45,938 nucleotides of DNA from a virus: positions 1-45,938 of IMG/VR virus record IMGVR_UViG_3300009177_000057. One strand, given 5' to 3'. Shown here piece by piece: positions 15,131 to 23,051 of the stretch (the first letter of the stretch is position 1; the number at the start of each line of letters is the position of its first letter). The position numbers and the translations under genes were made by a program. A model generated the notes under the pieces. The model saw only the letters and a list, made by a program, of their open reading frames with translations. It was not told where the DNA came from and ran no database searches.

Positions 15131-16732
15131 ATGACTACCGCTTACATTACCTACACCGGGAAGGGCGACCCCGTCGGAGAGAAGTTTAGAAAGCCGATTC
15201 GGCCGTTCTACGATCTCGACGCGGCCGTTAAATCCGCCGGGGAACTCTCCGATGTCTACGAAGTGGATATCGAGAACCCCGACGCCAACGGCAGGGGAAT
15301 GTGCACGGTCATCAGAAAAGTCGAGAAGGAACCCATGAAGGAAGACGCCAACGCGGAACACTATCACGGCCTGTCTGGCTGGGTTTCCGACTACAAGAAG
15401 GCCCGCAAATTCGGCAACGTCAAGCTGGCCAAAGAAATCAAATCCAACATCGAAGGTGCGATCAAGAAGCACAATCTCGATGCAACCAAAGTCTGGGGCG
15501 AAGACCCCGATCAACCGAAGGAACCCATGAAAGAACACAAAGCAGCAGTGAGTGGCCTCGCCTTTCTAGTCGAGAGTGAACTCGAAAAGGCCCAAGTCGT
15601 CATTGCGGCTAAGGGTATTCTGGACAAGCTTCAGAAGATGGCCGAAGACCTCGCCAAGACCGAAGCCGATGACATCATGCCCATGCTCGACAGTATGCGC
15701 CTGACCTTCGGCCCGGAACTGACCGACAGCTTCAATGATGTCGCCACCGCGAAGCTTCGCCAGACCATGGAAGCCGTCAAGGGCGCCAAGGAAGCGATCA
15801 CCCGCGAAGTCGGCCGCCTCGAAGCCAACGTCAACGGCGAGCAGACCAACGACATGGGCATGGGCGAAGAGCCCGCCGCCGATGACGGTATGGGCGATCT
15901 GGGTGCGGATGACGGTATGGGCGGCCTCGACGGTGACGCCGACATGGGCGCACCGGAAGGTGATCTGGGCGACGAAGCCCCGATGCCCGGCGAGGACGAA
16001 GAAGTCCCGAACCCGGCCGACGACCTCGACGCAGCGTTTGACGATGCCGCACAGGACACCACGGCTGCTGGTCGCGCCAAGAAGGAAAGCATCGAGCGCA
16101 ACGTGAAAGCCCTGAGCGAGTCGAAGAACCCCGACCGCCTCGTGTTCGAGACGTTCCGCCGCACGCTGAAGGAGTCGAGGGACGCCGTCCGCGCTGCTAA
16201 AGCAGTTGCCAACGCATTCGCCATCGACTTCGCCGACGTGGTCGCCATCGTGAAGGAAGGCAAGACCTTCAAGGACGAGAAGGGCAAGACCGACAAGAAC
16301 AAGGATCGTGCTCAGGACCGCAAGGACAAGAAGCGCGACCGTCCGTCCGACATCGACGAGGGGAAGACCTTCAAGGATGAGAAGGGCAAGACCGACAAGA
16401 ACAAGGACCGCTCGGAAGATCGCGCCGCCAAGGCCCGTGACAACAAGAAGCCTTGGGAGAAGGATGACCTCGAAGAGGGCAAGACTTTCAAGGACGAGAA
16501 GGGCAAGAAGAACGAAAACCCCTTCAAGGATCGCGACGAAGCTCGCAAGGCCAAGAAGAAGGGTCAGGACGAGGAACTTGAAGAAGCCGCATTCGGTGGC
16601 AAGCAAGCTCCCGCTTTCGGCAAGCGCAAGCCCGATCCGCTGGCCAAGGTTCCCAACGACCACGCGGACATGAAAGCCAAGTCCACGAAGAAGGTCGCGG
16701 AGGCGACCAAGAAGCCCCCTTTTTCTCGCTGA
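15131..16732 (+). CDS. Late scaffold-like protein with 18-residue repeats, 533 aa
   Basis: ATG 15131 lies just after TAAG; longer readings run into the gene at 14848. Regions in order: a folded N-terminus (1-130, TAYITYTGKGDPVGEKFRKP), a conserved helical segment (about 140-230, LAFLVESELEKAQVVIAAKG, KLQKMAEDLAKTEADDIMPM), an acidic Asp/Gly/Met-rich linker, a second helical part and a Lys/Asp-rich tail with three copies of EGKTFKDEKGKTDKNKDR-like repeats. The helical segment looks conserved with T4-type cyanophage proteins (memory). Charge pattern suggests a scaffold or internal core role. A -1 slippery site sits six codons before the stop and may fuse it to the next frame. Confidence 0.75.
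   Translation: MTTAYITYTGKGDPVGEKFRKPIRPFYDLDAAVKSAGELSDVYEVDIENPDANGRGMCTVIRKVEKEPMKEDANAEHYHGLSGWVSDYKKARKFGNVKLAKEIKSNIEGAIKKHNLDATKVWGEDPDQPKEPMKEHKAAVSGLAFLVESELEKAQVVIAAKGILDKLQKMAEDLAKTEADDIMPMLDSMRLTFGPELTDSFNDVATAKLRQTMEAVKGAKEAITREVGRLEANVNGEQTNDMGMGEEPAADDGMGDLGADDGMGGLDGDADMGAPEGDLGDEAPMPGEDEEVPNPADDLDAAFDDAAQDTTAAGRAKKESIERNVKALSESKNPDRLVFETFRRTLKESRDAVRAAKAVANAFAIDFADVVAIVKEGKTFKDEKGKTDKNKDRAQDRKDKKRDRPSDIDEGKTFKDEKGKTDKNKDRSEDRAAKARDNKKPWEKDDLEEGKTFKDEKGKKNENPFKDRDEARKAKKKGQDEELEEAAFGGKQAPAFGKRKPDPLAKVPNDHADMKAKSTKKVAEATKKPPFSR
16256..16522 (+). repeat. Three tandem-spaced 18-codon repeats
   Basis: Copies begin at 16256, 16358 and 16475, each encoding EGKTFKDEKGK followed by TDKNKDR (third copy degenerates to KNENPFKDR). 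Nucleotide identity between the first two is very high, with changes at third positions. They are separated by about 50-60 bases of charged linker. Confidence 0.85.
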
Positions 16733-16780
16733 CCGAAACGGTATCTGAGACAGCCAAGGCTCAACTTAAGAGCCTTGGCT
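16717..16780 (+). other. Candidate programmed -1 frameshift signal
   Basis: In the frame of the 533-aa gene the sequence reads C-CCT-TTT (16717-16723), a canonical X-XXY-YYZ slippery heptamer, six codons before the TGA at 16730. Slipping back one base joins the frame that runs open into the gene at 16795. A perfect 11-bp stem (AGCCAAGGCTC, 16752-16762, with GAGCCTTGGCT, 16770-16780) lies downstream. The 28-base spacer is longer than usual. A homopolymer sequencing error (C5T5) is the alternative. Confidence 0.45.
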
Positions 16781-16794
16781 ACTCGGTCCACCCG

Positions 16795-17499
16795 ATGGTC
16801 AACCCCCACGACTATAACCGTGAAGACCTGAAAACCTGCCCGTGGTTCTGGAAAAAGGACCAACGTGGTTCGGACACGATGGTTGACGAAATCCAGAACG
16901 GTCACTCTCCGACGGAGAATGACGCATGGGCTGATCTGATCCGCTACAAGCGCGGTAAGACCGGGGCTGACAACGTTGAAGAGGGCACCTTGGACCAGTT
17001 TGAACGACGCGAGAAGGCTCTCGCGCGCGCCGCCGCCGAACGTCGCGCCAAAGGCTTCACGGCCATGGCAGACGCCAAAGCCAAGAAGGAGCCGGTGAAG
17101 GAATTCGAAATGAAGCCTACGCCGGATTCGAAGAAGGGCATGTTCGACGGCAAGACCAAGGCTGAGCTTCACAAGATGGCGACCGCCGTCAAGGCTCAGA
17201 TGAAAGCCCACGAAGACAAGGGAGAGGCGGTGCCGAAGGCGCTCCGCTCCAAGCACTCCGAAATCGACTTCGCGCTTCGTGCGAAGAACGATTGGGGCAA
17301 GGCGAATGAAAGCGTTATCGAAGAGGGTATGTCCCTTGAAGATGCACAGAAGATCGTCGGGCGCACGAATTCCACGGAACCGTATCTGTCCAACATGATC
17401 CGCGCTCTGTCGTCGATGCCCGCTCTGAACTCCGCTGAAGAGAACGAACGTCTGGCCGCTGCCAAGATCGTCAAGGCCGCGAAACGCAAAGGCAAGTAA
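16795..17499 (+). CDS. Late protein, 234 aa, possibly the C-terminal part of a frameshift fusion
   Basis: The first ATG is at 16795, but it has no Shine-Dalgarno, and the frame is open upstream with protein-like sequence (SLTETVSETAKAQLKSLGYS) back to the slippery site. Translation by -1 frameshift from the 533-aa gene is therefore a real possibility; a CTG start overlapping the TGA is another. The protein has a Trp/Asp-rich N-terminus (LKTCPWFWKKDQRGSD), a charged helical region (RREKALARAAAERRAK) and a C-terminal helix bundle. No family is recognised. It overlaps the next gene by one base. Confidence 0.65.
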   Translation: MVNPHDYNREDLKTCPWFWKKDQRGSDTMVDEIQNGHSPTENDAWADLIRYKRGKTGADNVEEGTLDQFERREKALARAAAERRAKGFTAMADAKAKKEPVKEFEMKPTPDSKKGMFDGKTKAELHKMATAVKAQMKAHEDKGEAVPKALRSKHSEIDFALRAKNDWGKANESVIEEGMSLEDAQKIVGRTNSTEPYLSNMIRALSSMPALNSAEENERLAAAKIVKAAKRKGK

Positions 17500-17876
17500 T
17501 GAGACTGTTTGAACTTTTCGACGACAGCCCGCCTGATGTCACCGACGACATTAAGCAGAGCCTTATGGACATCCTGACGCCTATGGTGGCGTCACGGGTG
17601 CCATTTGTCACGATTCAGCAAATCATCGAAAAGCTCACTCAGCTTCGCACCGGGGTCATGATCGACCGCAACCTCATCATGACCCTGTTGGACCCCGATC
17701 AGATCAAGATCATCAGCAAGATCGAGGGCGACCGCGTCTACCTCAGCAATCCGAACGCGCCTGATCGCTCACTCGGCAAGGATGATGCAGAGAAAGAAAA
17801 AGAGCACGTTGACGATATGGCCCAGAAGCAGGCCCAGAAGTCCATGGGCGCCGGGAACGACAGCGCGCCGCTTTAA
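17499..17876 (+). CDS. Conserved late protein with MRLFELF tag, 125 aa
   Basis: The ATG shares its A with the TAA of the previous gene. The N-terminus MRLFELFDDS closely resembles the start of T4 Alt (MELITELFDE, from memory), a capsid-targeting propeptide. The core (VPFVTIQQIIEKLTQLRTG, then LLDPDQIKIISKIEGDRVYL) looks like a small winged-helix domain that I recall as conserved in marine T4-type phages. The tail is charged and disordered. It probably ends up in the virion head; inferred. Confidence 0.7.
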   Translation: MRLFELFDDSPPDVTDDIKQSLMDILTPMVASRVPFVTIQQIIEKLTQLRTGVMIDRNLIMTLLDPDQIKIISKIEGDRVYLSNPNAPDRSLGKDDAEKEKEHVDDMAQKQAQKSMGAGNDSAPL

Positions 17877-17894
17877 TCTCGTCAACGAATCAAT

Positions 17895-17924
17895 TTGGTC
17901 CACAGCCGTTAACCAAGCTATGCT
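17895..17924 (+). promoter_or_regulatory. Possible early promoter for the exonuclease
   Basis: TTGGTC (17895-17900), 18 bases, TATGCT (17919-17924), upstream of the GTG at 17958. The -35 is imperfect. Confidence 0.4.
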
Positions 17925-17957
17925 GACTCATATTTTAAGCATTGCATTGGACAATTT

Positions 17958-18692
17958 GTGGTCATCAACAAGATTCACGAGTATCCCGCTCTGGCACGCA
18001 CAACAGCCGTAGACGGAACTCGCTTCTACCTCGACCCGAACAACGGTCAGCCCCTTCCCAGCGTCACCACGATTCTCTCCTACACACAGGACAAGTCTTT
18101 CCTTGTCGAGTGGCAGGCGCGAGTGGGCCAGAAGAAGGCCGACGCTATTCGTGATGAAGCGGCCTCGCTCGGCACGCTTCTGCACACCCACATGGAATGC
18201 CACATCCAAGGTCTGCCCCGTCCGGGCGGCAACAACCTCATGCGCCAACTGTCCCGGCGCATGGCCGACGTGGTGATCGAGAACGCCTTCCCGAAGGTGA
18301 ACGAAGTCTGGGGCGTGGAAATCCCACTGTGGTTCCCCGGCCTTTACGCGGGCACCACCGATCTCGTGGGCATCTATGACGGCAAGCCCGCCATCATGGA
18401 CTACAAGACCACGAAGAAGATGAAGAGCCGCGACAAGATCGAGGACTATTTCGACCAGACGGTGGCCTATTCTCTCGCCCACAATGAAATCTTCGGCACG
18501 AACATCCGTCGGGGTGTGATCTTCATGGTCGCCCGCGATCTGGAATACCAGACCTACGTTTTGGAGGGCGCCGAATACGACAAGCACGAGGCTTCTTTCC
18601 TCAACCGCGTGCACTCCTACTACGCTTCCGATCCGATCATCATGGAAGTGACGGAGGGTGCGACCGTCGAGAACGTGACCCCCTTGGCATAA
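17958..18692 (+). CDS. PD-(D/E)XK exonuclease, Cas4/RecB-like, 244 aa
   Basis: The RecB/Cas4/MGME1-type nuclease core is visible: helix motif GTLLHTHME (72-80, H76), E121 in WGVEIPL, D135 in YAGTTDLVG, D148-x-K150 in IMDYKTTKK, and a downstream motif FDQTVAYSLAH that corresponds to the QxxxY element. These residues bind metal and cut DNA. Phage members act in recombination or in degrading host DNA. The GTG at 17958 starts it; no earlier ATG exists in frame. It lies among late genes but may have an early-type promoter. No iron-sulphur cysteine cluster is seen, unlike many Cas4 proteins. Confidence 0.88.
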   Translation: MVINKIHEYPALARTTAVDGTRFYLDPNNGQPLPSVTTILSYTQDKSFLVEWQARVGQKKADAIRDEAASLGTLLHTHMECHIQGLPRPGGNNLMRQLSRRMADVVIENAFPKVNEVWGVEIPLWFPGLYAGTTDLVGIYDGKPAIMDYKTTKKMKSRDKIEDYFDQTVAYSLAHNEIFGTNIRRGVIFMVARDLEYQTYVLEGAEYDKHEASFLNRVHSYYASDPIIMEVTEGATVENVTPLA

Positions 18693-18695
18693 ATA
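18688..18695 (+). promoter_or_regulatory. Late promoter CATAAATA
   Basis: CATAAATA overlaps the stop of the exonuclease gene and lies 28 bases before the ATG at 18724. Confidence 0.65.
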
Positions 18696-18723
18696 CAGGA
18701 CAAGTTTGGGTGACGGATTCGAG

Positions 18724-19383
18724 ATGATTATCATTGTAGGCAAAGTTCAGGTTCGTCGTGACCCCGAAGCGCTGCTTCCGGGCGCCCCCGTGTCGATGGA
18801 CCCGCTTTCCTTCGGCCCCGGCCTCGACGTGGGTGAACTTGGCTTCAGCACCGACACCGGTCGCGTGTTCATCGGCCACGATCCCTCCAACGGCAACCCG
18901 AATTTTGCCCGGCCCGTCTTCCCGTATCAGAACGTCGAAGTTCTGACGGAGAACAGCCCGCGTCTCCACGAACTGTTCGGTCTGTTCCTCCGCGACCAAG
19001 ATCGCAACGATTTCTTCGTCCCCACTGCGGTGGCGGTCAACGGCAACAATTTCGCGCCGCTGCTCTATACCGAATACGATGGCGCCTTGGCCGTTCCCGC
19101 GCGCCTGCGCGGCGCGTCCGTGAGCGCGACCATCGACTATCATGCTTTCCAAGCCGACAGCCCGATCAAGCAAGGCACGCTCCGCATTATCGCGGATGCC
19201 GCGTCCACCCAAATCGTGGACACCGACAACATCATCAAGGGTTCGTCTGCAATCGACTTCCAAGTTGGCGCTCGCCAGAGCGACAGCGAAGGCTACTATT
19301 TCGAACTCCAAGCCCGGAACAATACCGCCAGCCCGATCACCCTGCTCATTCGCCGGTGTGTCGTGGTCGGCATGTCTGCGTAA
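18724..19383 (+). CDS. Probable virion structural protein, 219 aa
   Basis: The ATG at 18724 is chosen because the predicted late transcript starts near 18701; a TTG at 18706 is the alternative. The protein starts MIIIVGKVQVRRDPEALLPG and is beta-rich throughout, with repeated strand-turn patterns (GELGFSTDTGRVFIGHDP). That pattern is typical of the N-terminal segments of phage tail-fibre and baseplate proteins. A later part (DYHAFQADSPIKQGTLRI) looks like a jelly-roll segment. No signal peptide. Likely a fibre or tail-surface protein; inferred from fold character and late promoter. Confidence 0.7.
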   Translation: MIIIVGKVQVRRDPEALLPGAPVSMDPLSFGPGLDVGELGFSTDTGRVFIGHDPSNGNPNFARPVFPYQNVEVLTENSPRLHELFGLFLRDQDRNDFFVPTAVAVNGNNFAPLLYTEYDGALAVPARLRGASVSATIDYHAFQADSPIKQGTLRIIADAASTQIVDTDNIIKGSSAIDFQVGARQSDSEGYYFELQARNNTASPITLLIRRCVVVGMSA

Positions 19384-19409
19384 CTGTTTCTCTCATTTTG
19401 AGATAGACC

Positions 19410-19859
19410 ATGAACCCGTTTCTCATGTCGCGCCGACAATTGCTGGCCGACTGGAAAAAATTCCGCAATGACCTAACGGCTCTCACTGAGCCGGAGCAAC
19501 TCGCATCCGTCGCGAATTACTGGGCCAAGGCCCCGGTGAAAACGATGGCATACGATCCCGAGGCGTTGGACACCTATCCGACGCCGTGGGAAATGATGGA
19601 CGAGAACGACTGGTGCCGGAACTCTGTGGCCGTCGGAATGGATTTCACCCTGCGTCTCGCTGGGTGGTCCCCTGATCGTCTCCGCATCAAGATGATGCGC
19701 GACTACGACATTTCTGACCAAAAACTGGTCGTCGAAATTGACGGCCAAACTCTGCTTAACTATGATTATGGTTGTGCCGTAGCCATCCCGAAAACACGCT
19801 TTGACATTCTTCAAACGTGGCGGTTCAGCGGCAAGCATTACGAGAAAGTGGGCGGCTAA
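19410..19859 (+). CDS. Conserved T4-type late protein, 149 aa
   Basis: Starts MNPFLMSRRQLLADWKKF. The centre (DTYPTPWEMMDENDWCRNSV, then AVGMDFTLRLAGW) and the C-terminal part (RDYDISDQKLVVEIDGQTLL, NYDYG) look highly conserved and resemble, from memory, an unnamed T4-type marine-phage protein that sits near structural genes. There is no enzymatic motif. It ends directly on the late promoter of nrdA (stop TAA is inside CTAAATA). Confidence 0.7.
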   Translation: MNPFLMSRRQLLADWKKFRNDLTALTEPEQLASVANYWAKAPVKTMAYDPEALDTYPTPWEMMDENDWCRNSVAVGMDFTLRLAGWSPDRLRIKMMRDYDISDQKLVVEIDGQTLLNYDYGCAVAIPKTRFDILQTWRFSGKHYEKVGG

Positions 19860-19862
19860 ATA
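19856..19862 (+). promoter_or_regulatory. Late-type promoter CTAAATA upstream of nrdA
   Basis: CTAAATA, 33 bases before the nrdA ATG. Its TAA is the stop codon of the preceding gene. Confidence 0.6.
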
Positions 19863-19895
19863 CCTCCCCAAAATCATTTCAGGACGAAGAAAATT

Positions 19896-22370
19896 ATGCA
19901 GGTTCGTAAGCGGAACGGCAGCTATGAGGCTGTTGACCTAAACAAAATCGTTGGTTCTATCTCTCGTGTTTGCGCCGATCTCGGCGAAATCGACATCTTC
20001 AAAGTTGCCACCAAGACGGTTGGTGGTCTGGTGGACGGAGTTTCCACCCGAGAGCTTGATTTGCTCTCCATCCGCAACGCGGTGGGTCTCATCATCGAAG
20101 ACCCGGTCTACTCGAAGGTCGCCGCCCGGCTGCTCTCGAATTTCATCATCAAGGAAATCGACGGGCAGGACATTCAGTCCTTCTCGCAGTCGATTCAGAT
20201 CGGCTACGACCAAGGGCTCATCAACCAGCAGACCTACGATCTGGTGATGGTCAACAAGCGCAAGCTGAACGCGGCCATCAAGCACGAGCGCGACTGGGGC
20301 TTCGAGTTCCACGGCATCCAGACGGTCTACGACCGCTATCTCCTGAAGCACCCCACCCTCGTCTTGGTGGGCGACGACGGCAAGAAGTCGCGTGCGGTCA
20401 TCGAGACCCCGCAATACTTCCTCATGCGCGTGGCCTGCGGCCTGTCCAACGATGCCTCTGAAGCTGTCGAACTCTACAATCTGTTGTCCAGCCTCGAATA
20501 CATGGCATCGACGCCGACCCTGTTCAACTCGGGCACGGCTCACAGCCAAATGTCGTCGTGCTATCTGCTCGACAGCCCGCTCGACAGCCTCGAAGACATC
20601 TACAAGCGCTACGGCGACATTGCGGCCCTGTCGAAGTTCGCGGGCGGCATCGGCGCGTCGGCCAGCCGCATTCGCTCCAAGGGCAGCCACATCAAGGGCA
20701 CCAACGGCAAGTCGAACGGCCTCGTGCCGTGGCTGCACACGCTGTCGGGCTCGGTCGCCGCCGTTAACCAAGGCGGAAAGCGCAAGGGCGCGGCGTGCGT
20801 CTATCTGGAAACCCACCACCCGGACATCATGCAGTTCCTTGAACTGCGCGACAACACGGGTGAGAAGGAACAGCGCGCCTACAACCTGAACCTCGCCAAC
20901 TGGGTGCCTGACCTGTTCATGAAGCGGGTGCAGGAAGACGGTCTGTGGTCTCTGATCGACCCGTCGGTGGCGCCGGACCTGACCGATCTCTACGGCGACG
21001 AGTATGAAGCTCGCGTCCTTGAGATCGAAGCCGCTGGCGACTTCGTCGAGCAAATTCCGGCCCGCAAGCTCTATGGCCGAATGATGCGAACGCTGGCTGA
21101 GACCGGCAACGGCTGGTTGTGCTTCAAGGACACGTCGAACCGTCGCGGCAACCAAGTCGGCGAAGGTGGCATCATCCACCTGTCCAATCTGTGCACGGAA
21201 ATTCTGGAAGTCACGTCGTCCGGCAAGAAGATCAACCTCTCCCGCAAGGAGATGCTGAAGACCACGGCCGCCGATCTGGTTGAGAAGAATATCCGCCTGA
21301 CGGGCTTCGACGTTCAGAATGACGAGTTCGAAACGATCCAAGGCATGGAGACGGCCGTCTGCAACCTCGGCTCGATCAACGTCGGTCGCGGCTACATCAA
21401 GAACGGCAAGCTCGACGTTCAGAAACTCCACAAGAACGTGGCCACGGCCGTGAAGTATCTCGACCGCGTCATCGACCGCAATTTCTACCCGATCCAAGAA
21501 GCCGAATCGTCCAACCTGCGTTGGCGGCCGGTGGGTCTGGGCCTGATGGGTCTGGCCGACTTCTTCTTCCAACTGCGTCTGCCGTTCGAGAGCGATGAAG
21601 CCATCGCCCTGTCGGCCACGATTCAGGAGGAAATCTACTACCAAGCTCTGAAGACTTCCAACGAACTGGCCAAGCAGTTTGGCCCCCACCGCGACTTCGC
21701 GCTCACGCGCGCGGCCAAGGGCGATCTGCAATTCGATCTGGCGGGCGTGGTTCCGAAGGACATGGCGCGTTGGGATGCCCTGAAGGCTGACATCAAGGCG
21801 CACGGCCTCCGCAACTCTCTGCTGATCGCTATTGCACCGACGGCGACCATCGCCCACATCACGGGCGCAGAAGAGTGCATCGAGCCGATCAAGTCGAACC
21901 TCCTGAAGCGCGAAACGCTCTCGGGCGAGTTCATTTCGATCAACCGCTATCTGGTCGATGATCTGAAGAAGCTCGGCCGCTGGGACGCCGATGCGATCAA
22001 CTGCCTGAAGCGCGACGAAGGGTCGATGCAGAAGATTCCGGGTCTGCCGGAGGAACTGTATGCCCTTTACAAGACGGTTTGGGAGATCAGCCAGAAGAAG
22101 GTCATCGAGCACGGCGCAGCGCGCGGTGCGTTCATTGACCAGTCTCAATCGCTGAACACCTTCCTCGACCTGAACAAGTATCCCGAAGAGAAGCGGATCG
22201 GCGTCCTGTCCTCGCTGTATATGTATGCGTGGGAAAAGGGTCTGAAGACGACCTACTATTTCCGCAGCCGTTCTGGTTCGCGCATCGAAAAGGTGACGGT
22301 CTCCGGCGCCACGGCGGTTGTTCCTCAGATGGCGGCCGAAGAGCCGGAAATCTGCGAAGTCTGCACCTAA
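19896..22370 (+). CDS. nrdA: Ribonucleoside-diphosphate reductase alpha subunit (class Ia), 824 aa
   Basis: This catalytic subunit turns ribonucleoside diphosphates into deoxyribonucleotides for phage DNA synthesis, using the radical delivered by NrdB. An ATP-cone regulatory domain opens the protein (MQVRKRNGSYEAVDLNK). The ten-stranded barrel shows the redox cysteine in HSQMSSCYLLD, the conserved NLCTEILE with the thiyl-radical cysteine, and CNLGSINVG. The tail EEPEICEVCT carries the C-x-x-C pair that exchanges electrons with thioredoxin or glutaredoxin. Full length. AGGAC (19881-19885) is the ribosome-binding site. It is followed by a hairpin and a small gene; nrdB lies 1.2 kb further on. 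Confidence 0.97.
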   Translation: MQVRKRNGSYEAVDLNKIVGSISRVCADLGEIDIFKVATKTVGGLVDGVSTRELDLLSIRNAVGLIIEDPVYSKVAARLLSNFIIKEIDGQDIQSFSQSIQIGYDQGLINQQTYDLVMVNKRKLNAAIKHERDWGFEFHGIQTVYDRYLLKHPTLVLVGDDGKKSRAVIETPQYFLMRVACGLSNDASEAVELYNLLSSLEYMASTPTLFNSGTAHSQMSSCYLLDSPLDSLEDIYKRYGDIAALSKFAGGIGASASRIRSKGSHIKGTNGKSNGLVPWLHTLSGSVAAVNQGGKRKGAACVYLETHHPDIMQFLELRDNTGEKEQRAYNLNLANWVPDLFMKRVQEDGLWSLIDPSVAPDLTDLYGDEYEARVLEIEAAGDFVEQIPARKLYGRMMRTLAETGNGWLCFKDTSNRRGNQVGEGGIIHLSNLCTEILEVTSSGKKINLSRKEMLKTTAADLVEKNIRLTGFDVQNDEFETIQGMETAVCNLGSINVGRGYIKNGKLDVQKLHKNVATAVKYLDRVIDRNFYPIQEAESSNLRWRPVGLGLMGLADFFFQLRLPFESDEAIALSATIQEEIYYQALKTSNELAKQFGPHRDFALTRAAKGDLQFDLAGVVPKDMARWDALKADIKAHGLRNSLLIAIAPTATIAHITGAEECIEPIKSNLLKRETLSGEFISINRYLVDDLKKLGRWDADAINCLKRDEGSMQKIPGLPEELYALYKTVWEISQKKVIEHGAARGAFIDQSQSLNTFLDLNKYPEEKRIGVLSSLYMYAWEKGLKTTYYFRSRSGSRIEKVTVSGATAVVPQMAAEEPEICEVCT

Positions 22371-22384
22371 CTCGGCTTGACCCT

Positions 22385-22417
22385 CGCGACCCTCACACCC
22401 ATACTGTGGGGGTCGCG
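22385..22417 (+). promoter_or_regulatory. Hairpin covering the ribosome-binding site of the next gene
   Basis: CGCGACCCTCAC (22385-22396) pairs with GTGGGGGTCGCG (22406-22417) with one mismatch. The right arm contains the G-rich ribosome-binding site and abuts the ATG at 22418. It has no T-run, so it is a weak terminator but a plausible translation block. Confidence 0.55.
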
Positions 22418-22627
22418 ATGACGTTGACTGTCGGTATTAACGCTCAGCAGTTCGGGCATTCGCCCCCGCTTAGGCCCAGAAAGCTGAGCACCAAAATCGA
22501 CCCGAGTCGGGTGGTAGCATTCACTTTAGGCGCCGGAAACGGAGTCACCGAATTCGATAGCAGCAGCAGGCTGTGGATAATGCTTCCACGGGCGAAGGGT
22601 GTGGATGTTGTAGGGACCGGGAGCTAA
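22418..22627 (+). CDS. Hypothetical protein, 69 aa
   Basis: The ATG at 22418 is preceded by GGGGG at five-base spacing. The product reads MTLTVGINAQQFGHSPPLRP and ends VDVVGTGS. It is small, basic and Ser/Pro-rich with no recognisable domain. Its start is sequestered by a hairpin. It ends shortly before a terminator. Low-level or regulated expression after nrdA is possible, and it could also be non-coding. Confidence 0.45.
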   Translation: MTLTVGINAQQFGHSPPLRPRKLSTKIDPSRVVAFTLGAGNGVTEFDSSSRLWIMLPRAKGVDVVGTGS

Positions 22628-22644
22628 ACCGGATCGAGACGATC

Positions 22645-22674
22645 AGGGCCGTGGCGAAAGCTGCGGCCCTTTTT
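22645..22674 (+). terminator. Terminator with GAAA loop, fused to a promoter
   Basis: AGGGCCGTGGC (22645-22655), GAAA, GCTGCGGCCCT (22660-22670), then TTTTT. The T-run leads through CG straight into a TTGACG box. The same design occurs at 32337-32372. Confidence 0.85.
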
Positions 22675-22676
22675 CG

Positions 22677-22705
22677 TTGACGAGAATTTTCCGCACAGCT
22701 ACGGT
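22677..22705 (+). promoter_or_regulatory. Early-type promoter
   Basis: TTGACG (22677-22682), 17 bases, TACGGT (22700-22705). The expected transcription start falls on or next to the ATG at 22711, so the message may be leaderless. Confidence 0.55.
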
Positions 22706-22710
22706 CAGCT

Positions 22711-22902
22711 ATGGAGAAAGCTCCCGATTGCCGAGACTGCTGGTTTCGCTCGTTCGACATGGACGGCGAATTCTGCACGCACGATCTCAGCATGAAGGTC
22801 ACGATGTTCGGGCTCGGCCTGAACGCCATGCGCCGGGAGGGCGCAGACTGTGGCCCGGACGCGACCCTCTACCAGCACAAAGATGAAGTGCCCTTCGAAT
22901 GA
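22711..22902 (+). CDS. Small cysteine-rich, zinc-ribbon-like protein, 63 aa
   Basis: The pattern C-x2-C (MEKAPDCRDCWF), a third Cys in EFCTHD and a fourth in REGADCGPDA suggests one zinc site built from four cysteines. The layout (CxxC near the start and R-x(n)-CGPD near the end) is that of a small family I have seen in many phages without a function. It is the first gene of a three-gene early unit; it may be translated from a leaderless message. Its stop overlaps the next start. Confidence 0.7.
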   Translation: MEKAPDCRDCWFRSFDMDGEFCTHDLSMKVTMFGLGLNAMRREGADCGPDATLYQHKDEVPFE

Positions 22903-23051
22903 AAGTGGTCGGCGGGGTTGGCTTCAAAAAAACCTACACAGAAGCGGAGTGGCAGGAGATCGAGCGCCAGCGTGACGAGATGCGTCACCGCTTGACCGCG
23001 CCCGATGGCTGCCAATGCGCCATCTGCAAACCTCCACAGAAGTCCAAATGA
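22899..23051 (+). CDS. Small protein with C-terminal Cys pair, 50 aa
   Basis: Begins with ATG overlapping the previous TGA: MKVVGGVGFKKTYTEAEW. A charged helix (QEIERQRDEMRHRL) is followed by CQCAICKPP near the end, a likely metal-binding knuckle. No family recognised. Coupled on both sides by ATGA overlaps, which supports reality. Confidence 0.6.
   Translation: MKVVGGVGFKKTYTEAEWQEIERQRDEMRHRLTAPDGCQCAICKPPQKSK

Noticed and set aside
19938-22148. Leftward 736-codon frame opposite nrdA
   Set aside because: Shadow of a gene with complete catalytic motifs; composition is typical of antisense GC-rich DNA.
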